Positions 15,247 through 23,832 of a DNA stretch of 34,816 nucleotides are shown piece after piece. The stretch is from NCBI GenBank assembly GCA_020627965.1, contig JAHDFX010000029.1, positions 1-34,816 on the forward strand, in the 5' to 3' direction. Position numbers and translations under genes: made by a program. How positions within the stretch are numbered: position 1 is the stretch's first letter; every line of letters begins with the position of its first letter. Source of the DNA: Saprospiraceae bacterium (GTDB lineage Bacteria > Bacteroidota > Bacteroidia > Chitinophagales > Saprospiraceae). The notes below the pieces were generated by a model, which was not told the DNA's origin, ran no database searches, and saw nothing but the letters and a program-made list of their open reading frames with translations.

Positions 15247-18000
15247 ATGCGATACTTTTTGTTGGTTTTCACTTTTTTCCCAATCATTACTTATACTCAA
15301 AATGTAATTGACCTTAAGTGTGATGGTCTTGTTTGTAGTTGTAAAAAAGGGGAGGATTTCTCTATTGATAAAGCTATTCAAGGTTCTCTTTCAAATACTA
15401 TAAATAATGAAAAACGATTAGCCTGTATTCATCATCAGCTTGGGGTACACTACTATTTATCCGATGATTACTCTAAGGCTATTTTTCACAATAAAGAAGC
15501 CTTAAAAGTAAGGGAGCAATATGAAGATGGGATGTTGTGGAAGTCCTGCAGGAATTTGGGATATTCCTACATTGATGGAGGATATTACACTAGAGGAATT
15601 GAGGTCTTAAACAGGGCTTTTGAAGTAGAAAAAATATTTAACGATCACCCCACTGCTCATAGATATATGGGGATTGCCTATGGGAAGTTAGGCGACTTTG
15701 AGGAAGCAGAGAACGCCTTCAAGCGATCTATTAAATTATCTGATGGGCACAGATACCGAGGAGATGCTTATAATGATTTTTGTAGTGTGCTGACAGAAAC
15801 GCGCCAACAAGAGCAGCTTGAAAAAGCATTGGTCTTAGCAGATTCAGCCATTATACACTATAGAGCCATCGAGGATCAAGGGCGATTAGCCGGAGCCTAC
15901 AATAATAAAGGGACAACTAACAGGTGGTTATTAAATTATGAGGCGGCATTATCTTCATATAAGAAAGCACTAAAAATTCATACTGAAGAAGATCAATTAA
16001 AACAGGCTCAAACACTGAATAATATTGCTACAATCTATTATGCAGAAGGAGAAAATGAACTGGCTATTAAAGAACTTGAGCAATCTCTAAAGATCAAAAA
16101 AAACTATCATGATAGTGCAGTTTTTCACTCAGATTATGCCGCCAATTATGAAAACCTTGGCGAAAACTATGAGCAGTTAGGGGAATTGGATAATGCATTG
16201 TTGAAGTATCAAAACTCATTGATAAATCTCACAGATAATTTTAGAGAAACGGATGTTTATTCTAATCCTAAAGTAACTGGGGAAACTTATTTTTATTCTT
16301 ATGTTCATACGATTCGAGTTTTATACTTGAAGGCTCGAACAGCTATGAAAATATATAAAGAAAAAGGTAATGAAGCCTATCTAACATTGGTAGAAAATAC
16401 CTGTGAAACAGCCCTCCAACTGCACCATCAACTTCAGCAGCAAATTGTTGCAGAAAATTCTAGATTGCTACATGTAGAGACCGTCGTTCCTTTAACAGAA
16501 ATAGCCCTGGAGGCAGCCTGGAAACAGCAGCAAATTGGGCAATCGAAAATGAAGGAAATTTTTAAGCTGATGGAAAAGAGTAAAGCAACTGTTCTGTTGC
16601 AATCTATAAATGAGGAGCAGGCTTTACAATACACAGGTTTGCCAGATAGTCTGATCAGACGCGAACAGAACCTACGTGTTGATATCACACATTACAAACA
16701 GCAAATTCGAACAGCTCAGAAAAAAGTGGATACTGAAAATATAAATAGATATGAAGCTTTGTTATTAAAAAAACAAAATGACTACAATCTTTTATTGAAA
16801 AAACTCGAGAAGAATCATGCAGAATATTATGATTTAAAACATAAGCAGCATGATATTAGCTTGATAAATGCTCAAAAATATCTGAATCCAGAAACTGCTA
16901 TACTGGAATACTTTATAGGAGACAGCAGCCTATACATACTCACCATTCAACAGCAAAAAGCTGACTTATACCGCCTTGATAAACCAGAAAATTGGCAAAC
17001 AACACTAGATAATTTCCGCAAATCTATAATAGATAAGACTTATTGGGAAGAGGAGACTTTATTTACAGAAAATGCTCATCGCTTGTATAAATGGTTATTA
17101 AAAGAACCGCTCAAGGAATTAAATGAAGACATAAAACGCCTGCAAATTATCCCGGATGGACAACTAAATTACATACCTTTTGGATTACTGCTTCGGGATA
17201 TGCCGACAGGTGAAATAAAATACAGAGACTTAGCTTACCTTTTAAAAGATAAGGCTGTTGGTTATGCTTATTCTGTAGCATTGCTACTTGATAAAAAGAA
17301 AGTTACTCATCGCCGGCTACCCAGAGGTTATGGAGGTTTTGCACCTGCTTATGGTGGAGACAATTACGCAGATTTACCGAAAGGGCGTGAAATGGTTCAG
17401 GTAATGGCTGATAATTTTGGAGGAACTGTTTTTGTAGAAAAAAAAGCAACTAAGTCAGCATTTCTTGAAGATGCCGGACGTTTTCAGGTGCTGCATCTAT
17501 CTGCACACGGTATTTTGGATGATGAAAACCCTTTATATTCCAATTTAGTTTTTGCTGAAGAAGAACCTCTCTATGCTGCTGATCTGTATAATACTCGTCT
17601 AAATGCCGATCTTACAATACTCAGTGCCTGCAATACGGGCGTGGGAAAAATCAAAAAAGGGGAAGGCGTGATGAGCTTGTCTAGAGCTTTTACTTACGCC
17701 GGATGCCCCAGTCTGTTGATGAGCCTTTGGAGTGTGCCGGATGAAAGCACGGCAAAATTAATGGAAGGTTTTTTTGACGAAATAAAGGCAGGCAAAAGCA
17801 AAGATAAGGCATTGCAAATTGCCCAGCTCAATCATTTGAATGAAGCCCCTGTTGAGCAACATCACCCTGTATACTGGGCAGGCTTTATAGCTTCTGGAAA
17901 TATGGAACCAGTTAGTTTTATCCTGATAAATACCTGGTGGTTGATATTGTTTGGAGTACTGTTAATAACAGTTATATTTTTTGTGCAGCAGAGATATTAG
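15247..18000 (+). CDS. TPR-CHAT protein, exported and C-terminally membrane-anchored caspase-like protease
   Basis: A 917-residue protein. Residues 1-18 are a signal peptide (RYFLLVFTFFPIITYTQ). About 55-345 are TPRs (YNNKGTTNRWLLNYEAALSSYKKAL is typical), followed by helical coiled segments to about 545. The CHAT domain spans about 580-890 and keeps both catalytic residues: H754 in LSAHG and C795 in SACNTG. A membrane helix at about 893-913 (INTWWLILFGVLLITVIFFV) ends four residues before the C-terminus, so the protease should face the periplasm. CHAT proteases belong to the caspase-separase clan and are usually switched on by partner binding through their TPRs. It is the last gene of the rightward row. 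It is 16 nt from an upstream GGAGG, too far for a normal ribosome site. Confidence 0.92.
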   Translation: MRYFLLVFTFFPIITYTQNVIDLKCDGLVCSCKKGEDFSIDKAIQGSLSNTINNEKRLACIHHQLGVHYYLSDDYSKAIFHNKEALKVREQYEDGMLWKSCRNLGYSYIDGGYYTRGIEVLNRAFEVEKIFNDHPTAHRYMGIAYGKLGDFEEAENAFKRSIKLSDGHRYRGDAYNDFCSVLTETRQQEQLEKALVLADSAIIHYRAIEDQGRLAGAYNNKGTTNRWLLNYEAALSSYKKALKIHTEEDQLKQAQTLNNIATIYYAEGENELAIKELEQSLKIKKNYHDSAVFHSDYAANYENLGENYEQLGELDNALLKYQNSLINLTDNFRETDVYSNPKVTGETYFYSYVHTIRVLYLKARTAMKIYKEKGNEAYLTLVENTCETALQLHHQLQQQIVAENSRLLHVETVVPLTEIALEAAWKQQQIGQSKMKEIFKLMEKSKATVLLQSINEEQALQYTGLPDSLIRREQNLRVDITHYKQQIRTAQKKVDTENINRYEALLLKKQNDYNLLLKKLEKNHAEYYDLKHKQHDISLINAQKYLNPETAILEYFIGDSSLYILTIQQQKADLYRLDKPENWQTTLDNFRKSIIDKTYWEEETLFTENAHRLYKWLLKEPLKELNEDIKRLQIIPDGQLNYIPFGLLLRDMPTGEIKYRDLAYLLKDKAVGYAYSVALLLDKKKVTHRRLPRGYGGFAPAYGGDNYADLPKGREMVQVMADNFGGTVFVEKKATKSAFLEDAGRFQVLHLSAHGILDDENPLYSNLVFAEEEPLYAADLYNTRLNADLTILSACNTGVGKIKKGEGVMSLSRAFTYAGCPSLLMSLWSVPDESTAKLMEGFFDEIKAGKSKDKALQIAQLNHLNEAPVEQHHPVYWAGFIASGNMEPVSFILINTWWLILFGVLLITVIFFVQQRY

Positions 18001-18046
18001 ACAATGTACTAAGTAGAGATTTGACATTACTTTATGAAAATACCCC

Positions 18047-18084
18047 AAAAAAAAGAGAGCCTGATCATCTGTATGACCAAGCTC
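18047..18084 (-). terminator. Intrinsic terminator for the leftward secreted-protein gene
   Basis: Read on the minus strand, GAGC (18081-18084) pairs with GCTC (18057-18060), with a further inner pairing of GGTCAT and ATGATC. The stem is followed by a run of eight T. It fits the gene 18173-18898; on the plus strand there is no U-tract. Confidence 0.6.
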
Positions 18085-18172
18085 GCCCTTCTAAATATTT
18101 GTTGTTAAAATCCCTAAAGCCAAATTAATGTGGAGTTTGAACTCCTCTAATGGGGGCAGTAACAAACGAACA

Positions 18173-18898
18173 TCATGGTGTGGATTCTACATTCCCCTCA
18201 GCATCTACTTTAAATACCCACTCCTGTTTTTGTCCATTTCTGGTTACATCGTGATTGTCATATCTTACGTATTTCAATTCCCAGCTATCATTGCCCAAAT
18301 ACTTTGCTTTGATGTCAGAATTATAAGACTCTACCTCTGGCAATTCTATCATGTTGATGCCCTTAATTTTGGAAAATACATTGCCAAGAGCTCTGATGTT
18401 TAGATAAGGATATGCACTAACTTCAAATGAATTATCAGCACTATTATAATGATTGATCGTCAGGTTATATTTGTCGATCAGTTCATTGATTCGCTCATTG
18501 GAAGTTTTGGGTTGTCCTTCTCTTATTGGATCAAGCCAATCTACATCTGAATCACACACTACTATAAACCTGTCTACATAAAAAGGCTTCTGTGCAGTAT
18601 GAATTCCGAGTTCTCTGGTTACTTTTATTGCTGCTCTGTCTTCCGACTGATAAATAGCGAGTAAGGCATTAAACAAACTTTCTCTGACGTTCTCAGGAAT
18701 TTCAATATCGTCTTCAGATGGTTTCTTTCCATCTGAAATATAGCATAAAGCTAATCTTGCTGCATCTTTGTCAAAAGCTTCAATTTCAGGTCTGCTATAA
18801 TCATTTAGCGCAAACTTAAATTCCATATTTTGAGCATTACATGGAACAAGTAAAAGAATCGCTGCAAAAGCGATCAATAATTTTTCTATTATTTGCAT
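18173..18898 (-). CDS. Secreted protein of unknown function
   Basis: A 241-residue protein with a signal peptide (residues 1-23, LLIAFAAILLLVPCNAQ). I do not recognise the family. The mature region is acidic, has a long helical first half (DKDAARLALCYISDG, ESLFNALLAIYQSEDRAAIKVT), a central hydrophobic strand ending in Asp pairs (DRFIVVCDSDVDWLDP), and a beta-rich end (DSWELKYVRYDNHD, KQEWVFKVDAEGNVES). It converges on the TPR-CHAT gene and has its own terminator, so it is not part of that transcript. A link to the protease cluster, for example as a substrate or inhibitor, is possible only by proximity. Confidence 0.7.
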   Translation of the reverse strand: MQIIEKLLIAFAAILLLVPCNAQNMEFKFALNDYSRPEIEAFDKDAARLALCYISDGKKPSEDDIEIPENVRESLFNALLAIYQSEDRAAIKVTRELGIHTAQKPFYVDRFIVVCDSDVDWLDPIREGQPKTSNERINELIDKYNLTINHYNSADNSFEVSAYPYLNIRALGNVFSKIKGINMIELPEVESYNSDIKAKYLGNDSWELKYVRYDNHDVTRNGQKQEWVFKVDAEGNVESTP

Positions 18899-19392
18899 AA
18901 GTTACCGGGTTTCCTGCTAAGGTGTATCTAACTGGAAAAATTACCCCCTCTTGATAATATTTCCTGTTTTTGATATCTTCTCAGTTGTGTAAAGCGTAAT
19001 GTTGATTTTGTATGTGATTATACGGTATGACTTTGGCAAAAGTTGCACTCGTAATGCTTTTTTTACCATAATTGATGTGATTAATCTGGAAATAGTTGCT
19101 TTTTAAATACAAAAAAGTATAATTTTTATATTTTTTAATGTTTTAGTGGCTGTCAAAAAGTGGGTGACGGATTATCTTTTATTTTTTACTTTGGCGTTTA
19201 TTAACTGATTTAAACAAGTACTTAGAGAATTGAAGGACAAAAACTTATCGTATAAAAGGTTATTTTTGTCTAAAAATGGTACAGATATTTTCAATACCGT
19301 TGTGCATGAATTAGATTTGTAAAACATTTTTTAATAATTCATTTAAGGTTCTTTCTTTTCTTGTAGAAAGAGTCATCATTAAACCATTTACA
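18899..19392. other. Intergenic region between divergent genes
   Basis: A 494-bp AT-rich non-coding stretch upstream of both the secreted orphan (minus) and the M16 operon (plus). Apart from the -7 element at 19312-19319, I see no repeat, RNA gene or open frame worth reporting. Confidence 0.6.
19312..19319 (+). promoter_or_regulatory. -7 element (TAGATTTG) of the M16 operon
   Basis: A perfect match to the Bacteroidota TANNTTTG consensus, 73 bp before the start codon of the first M16 gene. The -33 region is weak (TTTTC at a suitable distance). Confidence 0.5.
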
Positions 19393-20739
19393 ATGAATCA
19401 TAAAACTTCCTTCTTCTTCGCTTTACTGATGATATTGAGTGCTCAGTCATTCGCCCAATCAGGAAAGATAGAATTTGAAGAATACGACCTGGATAACGGG
19501 ATGCACGTTATTCTACACGAAGACAAGTCAACACCAATCGTTGCTGTTACTATTATGTATCATGTAGGTTCTAAAAATGAACAGCCCGACCGTACTGGTT
19601 TTGCTCACTTTTTTGAACACTTACTTTTCGAAGGTTCTGCAAATATTAATCGTGGAGAATTTGATAAGTATGTAGAAAAAGCTGGTGGTACACTGAACGC
19701 GAATACTAGTTATGATCGCACGTTCTACTTCGAGTTATTACCATCTAATCAACTTGAATTAGGATTGTGGCTTGAATCTGAACGTTTGTTACATGCCAAA
19801 GTTGAGAATAAAGGAATTGAAACACAAAGAGAAGTTGTAAAAGAAGAACGTCGTCAGCGTGTTGATAATCAGCCTTATGGTACTTGGATACAAGAAATGT
19901 TCAAACGAGCTTTTAAAGTACATCCATACCAGTGGCCAGTTATTGGTTATATGGAGCACCTCGATGCTGCGGAAGAAGATGATTATGTGAATTTTTATAA
20001 AACCTTTTATGTACCCAACAATGCAGTATTGTCGATCGCAGGTGATCTGGACATCCCTGAGACGAAAAAAATGATCGAGAAATATTTTGGCACTATTCCT
20101 AAAGGTACAATTGATATTCCTCGACCTACAGTGAAAGAACCGGCAATGACAGCCGAAGAACGTGCTACTATTTATGACAATGTACAACTACCAGCCATTA
20201 TACAGGGCTTTCGCATTCCTGCTCAGGGAACACCTGACTTTTATGCAGTAGATATGTTATCGACTTTATTGTCGCAAGGACAAAGTTCCCGCCTTTATCG
20301 TTCATTGGTAGACGAACAACAAAAAGCATTACAAATAGGCGCTTTCCCATTTGGATTGGAAGATGCTGGTATCAACGTAGTTTTTGCTTTGGTTAATGTA
20401 GGTGGTGATATCGACGAAACAGAAGCTGCTATGGAAAAAGAATACGAGCGTGTACGCAGTGAACTGATCTCTGAAAAAGAATTTCAAAAACTAAAGAATC
20501 AGATTGAGAATGATATTGTCTCATCTAATTCAACAGTGGCTGGCCGTGCAGAGAGTTTGGCTGATTATCATATGTATTTTGGCGATGCTAATCTTATCAA
20601 TACTGAAATTGAACGATATATGAGCGTAACCAGAGAAGACATCAAGCGTGTTGCTAACGAGTTTTTTGTAAAAGATAATCGTGTTACTTTGCACTATTTG
20701 CCGAAGGCAATGGAGCCAAAAGAAGATAAAGGCGAATAA
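19393..20739 (+). CDS. M16 family zinc metallopeptidase, catalytic subunit
   Basis: A 448-residue periplasmic peptidase with a signal peptide (residues 1-21, ending QSFAQ). The inverted zinc motif HFFEH is present: H72 and H76 bind zinc and E75 is the base. The third ligand is one of the glutamates in EVVKEERR (147-152), at the family-typical distance. The length equals one M16 half (two homologous domains), so an active enzyme needs a second half. That is supplied by the next gene, 39 bp downstream, which lacks the zinc motif. The arrangement matches the heterodimeric M16B type, related to mitochondrial processing peptidase, that degrades or processes peptides. The substrate is unknown. Confidence 0.93.
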   Translation: MNHKTSFFFALLMILSAQSFAQSGKIEFEEYDLDNGMHVILHEDKSTPIVAVTIMYHVGSKNEQPDRTGFAHFFEHLLFEGSANINRGEFDKYVEKAGGTLNANTSYDRTFYFELLPSNQLELGLWLESERLLHAKVENKGIETQREVVKEERRQRVDNQPYGTWIQEMFKRAFKVHPYQWPVIGYMEHLDAAEEDDYVNFYKTFYVPNNAVLSIAGDLDIPETKKMIEKYFGTIPKGTIDIPRPTVKEPAMTAEERATIYDNVQLPAIIQGFRIPAQGTPDFYAVDMLSTLLSQGQSSRLYRSLVDEQQKALQIGAFPFGLEDAGINVVFALVNVGGDIDETEAAMEKEYERVRSELISEKEFQKLKNQIENDIVSSNSTVAGRAESLADYHMYFGDANLINTEIERYMSVTREDIKRVANEFFVKDNRVTLHYLPKAMEPKEDKGE

Positions 20740-20778
20740 TAAAACTCAATGAATCAAAATTATTAGAACATTATAACA

Positions 20779-22887
20779 ATGAAAAATATATTATATTTTG
20801 CTGCTCTGGTTTTCTTGTTTGCACAATGCACAGGAACACAAAAAACGACAAATGCTGTCAAGGATGCAGTCGATAAAGTAACAACAAACGGACTAGACAG
20901 AAGTAAAGCTCCTGAGCCGGGTCCTGCTCCAAAAATTCAACTAGGCGATTATGAATCATTTACTTTGCCAAATGGCTTACAGGTAATCGTTGTTGAAAAC
21001 AATAAAATCCCACGGGTTTCTTTCCAGCTTTCTATGGATTCTGATCCGCTTGTAGAAGGTGATAATGCAGGTACCGCCAGTATGGCAGGATCTATGCTCA
21101 CCAAGGGAACCAAAAACAGAACCAAAGCTCAATTAGATGAAGAAGTTGATTTTATTGGTGCAACTTTAAATTCTAGTGATGGAGGAATTTTTGCAGCTTC
21201 ACTGACCAGGCATGTCCCAAAGCTGCTGGAATTGATGTCTGATGTAGTTTTGAATCCATCTTTCCCCACTGAAGAGTTGGAGAAAATGAAGAAACAACAG
21301 CTTTCTGCCTTAGCTTCTGCCAAAGATGATCCTAATCAGATTGCCAGCGATGTAGCTGATGTACTTCGCTATGGAAAAGATCACCCATATGGAGAACTCG
21401 TAACAGAGGCAAGTGTAGAAAATATTACATTAGCCAATTGTAAAAAATACTATGAAACTTATTTCAGACCGAATACAGCTTATCTGGCTATCGTAGGCGA
21501 TATCAATATTGAAGATGCCAAGAAAATGGTAGGCAAATACTTTGGTGATTGGAAAAAAGGCGAGGTGCCTTCTCATTCGTATAAAGTACCTACTGCACCT
21601 AATAGTACGCAGATGGCTTTTGTAGACAAACCAGGTGCCGTTCAGTCTGTTATTTCGGTAACTTATCCGGTAGACCTAAAGCCTGGAACCGCAGATGCTA
21701 TCAAATCAAGAGTGATGAATCAGGTGCTTGGAGGAGGAGTTTTCTCCGGCAGATTGATGCAAAATCTTCGTGAAGATAAAGCTTACACCTATGGCGCACG
21801 TTCTTCGTTATCAACCGACAAATTAGTAGGCAGATTTTCTGCAGGGGCTAGTGTGCGTAATGAAGTAACAGATAGCTCCATTGTTCAGTTTATGCATGAA
21901 TTGAATCGAATGGTAGACGAAGATGTGACGGCAGATCACTTGCAATTAGTGAAAAACTCTATGACTGGTAGCTTTGCCCGTTCACTGGAGCGCCCTCAAA
22001 CCATGGCTCGTTTTGCATTGAATACATTGCGCTATAAATTACCAGCCGACTATTATGCAACTTATCTGGAAAAGTTAAATGCAGTTACTGTTGAAGATGT
22101 AAGAGCTATGTCGCGTAAGTATATCAAACCTGACAATGCCTACATTCTTGTGGTTGGAAATAAGGATGAAGTGGCTTCCAAATTAGGTCAGTTTGCTGCC
22201 AGTGGAAAAGTAGATTTCTATGATACAGAAGGTAATCCTGTCGAAGATATGGGTATGCCAACTGATGTCACAGCAAAAGGCGTTATCGGTAATTTTATTG
22301 ATGCTACTGGTGGAAAAACTGCTTACGAAGCACTCCGCGACATGAAAATGAAAATGAAAGAAGAAACAATGGGGTTGAATGTCGATGTGATGATGAAAGC
22401 ACCGTTTAAAAGCAAGACAGCCGTCTCTATGGGAGGCAATGTTATGCAAGAGGAAATTTTCGACGGCACTAAAGGTAAGAAAAATGGAGAAATGGTAACA
22501 GATGCTGCCGAAATTGATAAAATGCGTGTTGATGCTACATTTAACAGAGAGTTGAAGTTTGATGAATTAGGCTATACGTTAAAGCTGGCAGGCATGGAAA
22601 AAGTAGGTGGAAAGGAAGCTTATGTTGTTAAGGTTACGGCACCCAATGAAGTAACTACAACAGAGTATTATGATAAAGCAACCAGTTTGAAACTGAAAGA
22701 GGTACGTCGTGAAAAAACAGCCATGGGACCTATGACTATAACGACCAACTTTGATGATTATCGCCCTGTAAATGGCATACAGATGCCACATACAATCAAG
22801 CAGTCCATGGGACCACAGATGATGACTTTTAAAGTTGAATATGAAGCTAATACAAACATTAGTGATGCTGAGTTCAAAATAGACTAA
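20779..22887 (+). CDS. M16 non-catalytic subunit lipoprotein with C-terminal LolA-like domain
   Basis: A 702-residue protein. The N-terminus (KNILYFAALVFLFAQCTG) looks like a lipoprotein signal with C17 as the acylated residue, although the lipobox is loose. The M16 region covers about 50-490; where HxxEH should be, the sequence reads MAGSMLTKG, so no zinc is bound. The family's conserved YTYGARSS stretch of the second domain is kept, as in the partner subunits that complete the active site. Residues about 505-702 form an added beta-rich domain (TGGKTAYEALRDMKMKMKE, then EYYDKATSLKLKEVR) resembling the LolA/LppX outer-membrane lipoprotein fold. It is in one operon with the catalytic subunit and closed by the terminator at 22927-22963. 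Confidence 0.9.
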   Translation: MKNILYFAALVFLFAQCTGTQKTTNAVKDAVDKVTTNGLDRSKAPEPGPAPKIQLGDYESFTLPNGLQVIVVENNKIPRVSFQLSMDSDPLVEGDNAGTASMAGSMLTKGTKNRTKAQLDEEVDFIGATLNSSDGGIFAASLTRHVPKLLELMSDVVLNPSFPTEELEKMKKQQLSALASAKDDPNQIASDVADVLRYGKDHPYGELVTEASVENITLANCKKYYETYFRPNTAYLAIVGDINIEDAKKMVGKYFGDWKKGEVPSHSYKVPTAPNSTQMAFVDKPGAVQSVISVTYPVDLKPGTADAIKSRVMNQVLGGGVFSGRLMQNLREDKAYTYGARSSLSTDKLVGRFSAGASVRNEVTDSSIVQFMHELNRMVDEDVTADHLQLVKNSMTGSFARSLERPQTMARFALNTLRYKLPADYYATYLEKLNAVTVEDVRAMSRKYIKPDNAYILVVGNKDEVASKLGQFAASGKVDFYDTEGNPVEDMGMPTDVTAKGVIGNFIDATGGKTAYEALRDMKMKMKEETMGLNVDVMMKAPFKSKTAVSMGGNVMQEEIFDGTKGKKNGEMVTDAAEIDKMRVDATFNRELKFDELGYTLKLAGMEKVGGKEAYVVKVTAPNEVTTTEYYDKATSLKLKEVRREKTAMGPMTITTNFDDYRPVNGIQMPHTIKQSMGPQMMTFKVEYEANTNISDAEFKID

Positions 22888-22926
22888 GTACACAGTGTAC
22901 TAAGCATCTCTAAATGAAAGTCTAAT

Positions 22927-22963
22927 AAAAAAGGGGAATTGCGTTGAGCAATTCCCCTTTTTT
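22927..22963. terminator. Strong bidirectional intrinsic terminator
   Basis: AAAAAAGGGGAATTGC and GCAATTCCCCTTTTTT pair perfectly over 16 bp around the loop GTTGA, with A- and T-tracts on opposite sides. It lies between the convergent M16 operon and the S24 repressor gene and serves both. Confidence 0.93.
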
Positions 22964-22980
22964 ATTCTTATGAAAAAACA

Positions 22981-23688
22981 TCAATTGATACCGGATTGTG
23001 TTAAACGACACTTAACCCTTAATATTTGGGAAATTTCTTCCAGATCAACATTATAAGGCTGATACATCACATTATTATCGGAAATCAGGCGCAACTGAGT
23101 AATCTGATCATTAGTTTTAATTTGTTGTACACGCTTAGCAACCACCACATCGGTTACAATAACGTAAACATTATTGTCTCGTAATGGCTCACCGCGCTCC
23201 AATGGCTCACAAACAACAATATCGCCATTTGTAATCGTGGGGAACATGCTATCTCCACTAATTTCAAAAGCGACTAAACCGCCGGCATATCCTGGAATAG
23301 AGAACTTTTGTAATCCTCCCATAAAGTCGGTGTTGTCACGCTGCATAGCATAACCAGCCACTGCTTTTTGAGTAACCAATGTAATATTACGACGCCCTTC
23401 AAAGCCCAACTCACTTAGCAGATGTGCAGGTACGTCTCCATGACCCGCCAACATATCCTCACTACAACCAAACAGATAGTTGGCATTTATGCTGAATTTT
23501 TCAACAAGCTTGTTTAATTGATCGACTGTGATGTTGCGCTTGCCCTTAAGAATACTGTTGATAACGTGATTGTAGGTGCCTAAATGTTTGGCAATATCTG
23601 ATTTACCACGAATTAAGTTATTCTTTTCTAAATAAGAATATACTGCTCTAAACTTCTGATTTACAGTGTTATCTTCAAAATTAGACAT
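22981..23688 (-). CDS. HTH-S24 (LexA/CI-like) transcriptional repressor
   Basis: A 235-residue regulator. Residues about 10-72 are an XRE-type helix-turn-helix domain (SDIAKHLGTYNHVINSILKGKRNIT). Residues about 105-230 are an S24 autoprotease domain with the catalytic pair S147 (SGDSMFPT) and K185 (VVAKRV). An Ala-Gly pair at 111-112 (KAVAGYA) sits where LexA-like proteins cut themselves, so self-cleavage is plausible. It is divergent from the glucosaminidase gene with a 144-bp shared upstream region that contains short dyads. It may be a stress-responsive repressor rather than the true LexA, because the HTH is CI-like and not winged. Confidence 0.9.
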   Translation of the reverse strand: MSNFEDNTVNQKFRAVYSYLEKNNLIRGKSDIAKHLGTYNHVINSILKGKRNITVDQLNKLVEKFSINANYLFGCSEDMLAGHGDVPAHLLSELGFEGRRNITLVTQKAVAGYAMQRDNTDFMGGLQKFSIPGYAGGLVAFEISGDSMFPTITNGDIVVCEPLERGEPLRDNNVYVIVTDVVVAKRVQQIKTNDQITQLRLISDNNVMYQPYNVDLEEISQILRVKCRLTQSGIN

Positions 23689-23768
23689 ATTTTTTGCAGT
23701 TTTTTGTTTTAGAAAAATTTGACTTTTGAAACAAAAAGTTTTATAATTGCGTTATTGAAAGTGATAAT

Positions 23769-23788
23769 AACAACAATTTAGTGTTGTT
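23769..23788. promoter_or_regulatory. Candidate operator dyad between repressor and glucosaminidase genes
   Basis: AACAACA and TGTTGTT form a 7-bp dyad with a 6-nt spacer, placed in the shared upstream region of the S24 repressor and the glucosaminidase. A second, weaker dyad (ACTTTT/AAAAGT) is at about 23722-23740. Binding by the repressor is a guess from position. Confidence 0.35.
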
Positions 23789-23832
23789 GTTGACGTAAAT
23801 GTACAAAAAGTTTCTGTTAAAACAAAACAATT

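Noticed and set aside
7112-18000. A CRISPR type III-E (craspase) locus because of the TPR-CHAT gene
   Set aside because: No Cas7-11-like or cas1/cas2 gene and no CRISPR array are present, and this CHAT protein has a signal peptide and a membrane anchor.
17937-18403. Two plus-strand open frames after the CHAT gene
   Set aside because: The first overlaps the CHAT C-terminal helix out of frame and the second is antisense to the secreted protein gene; neither has a domain or start signal.
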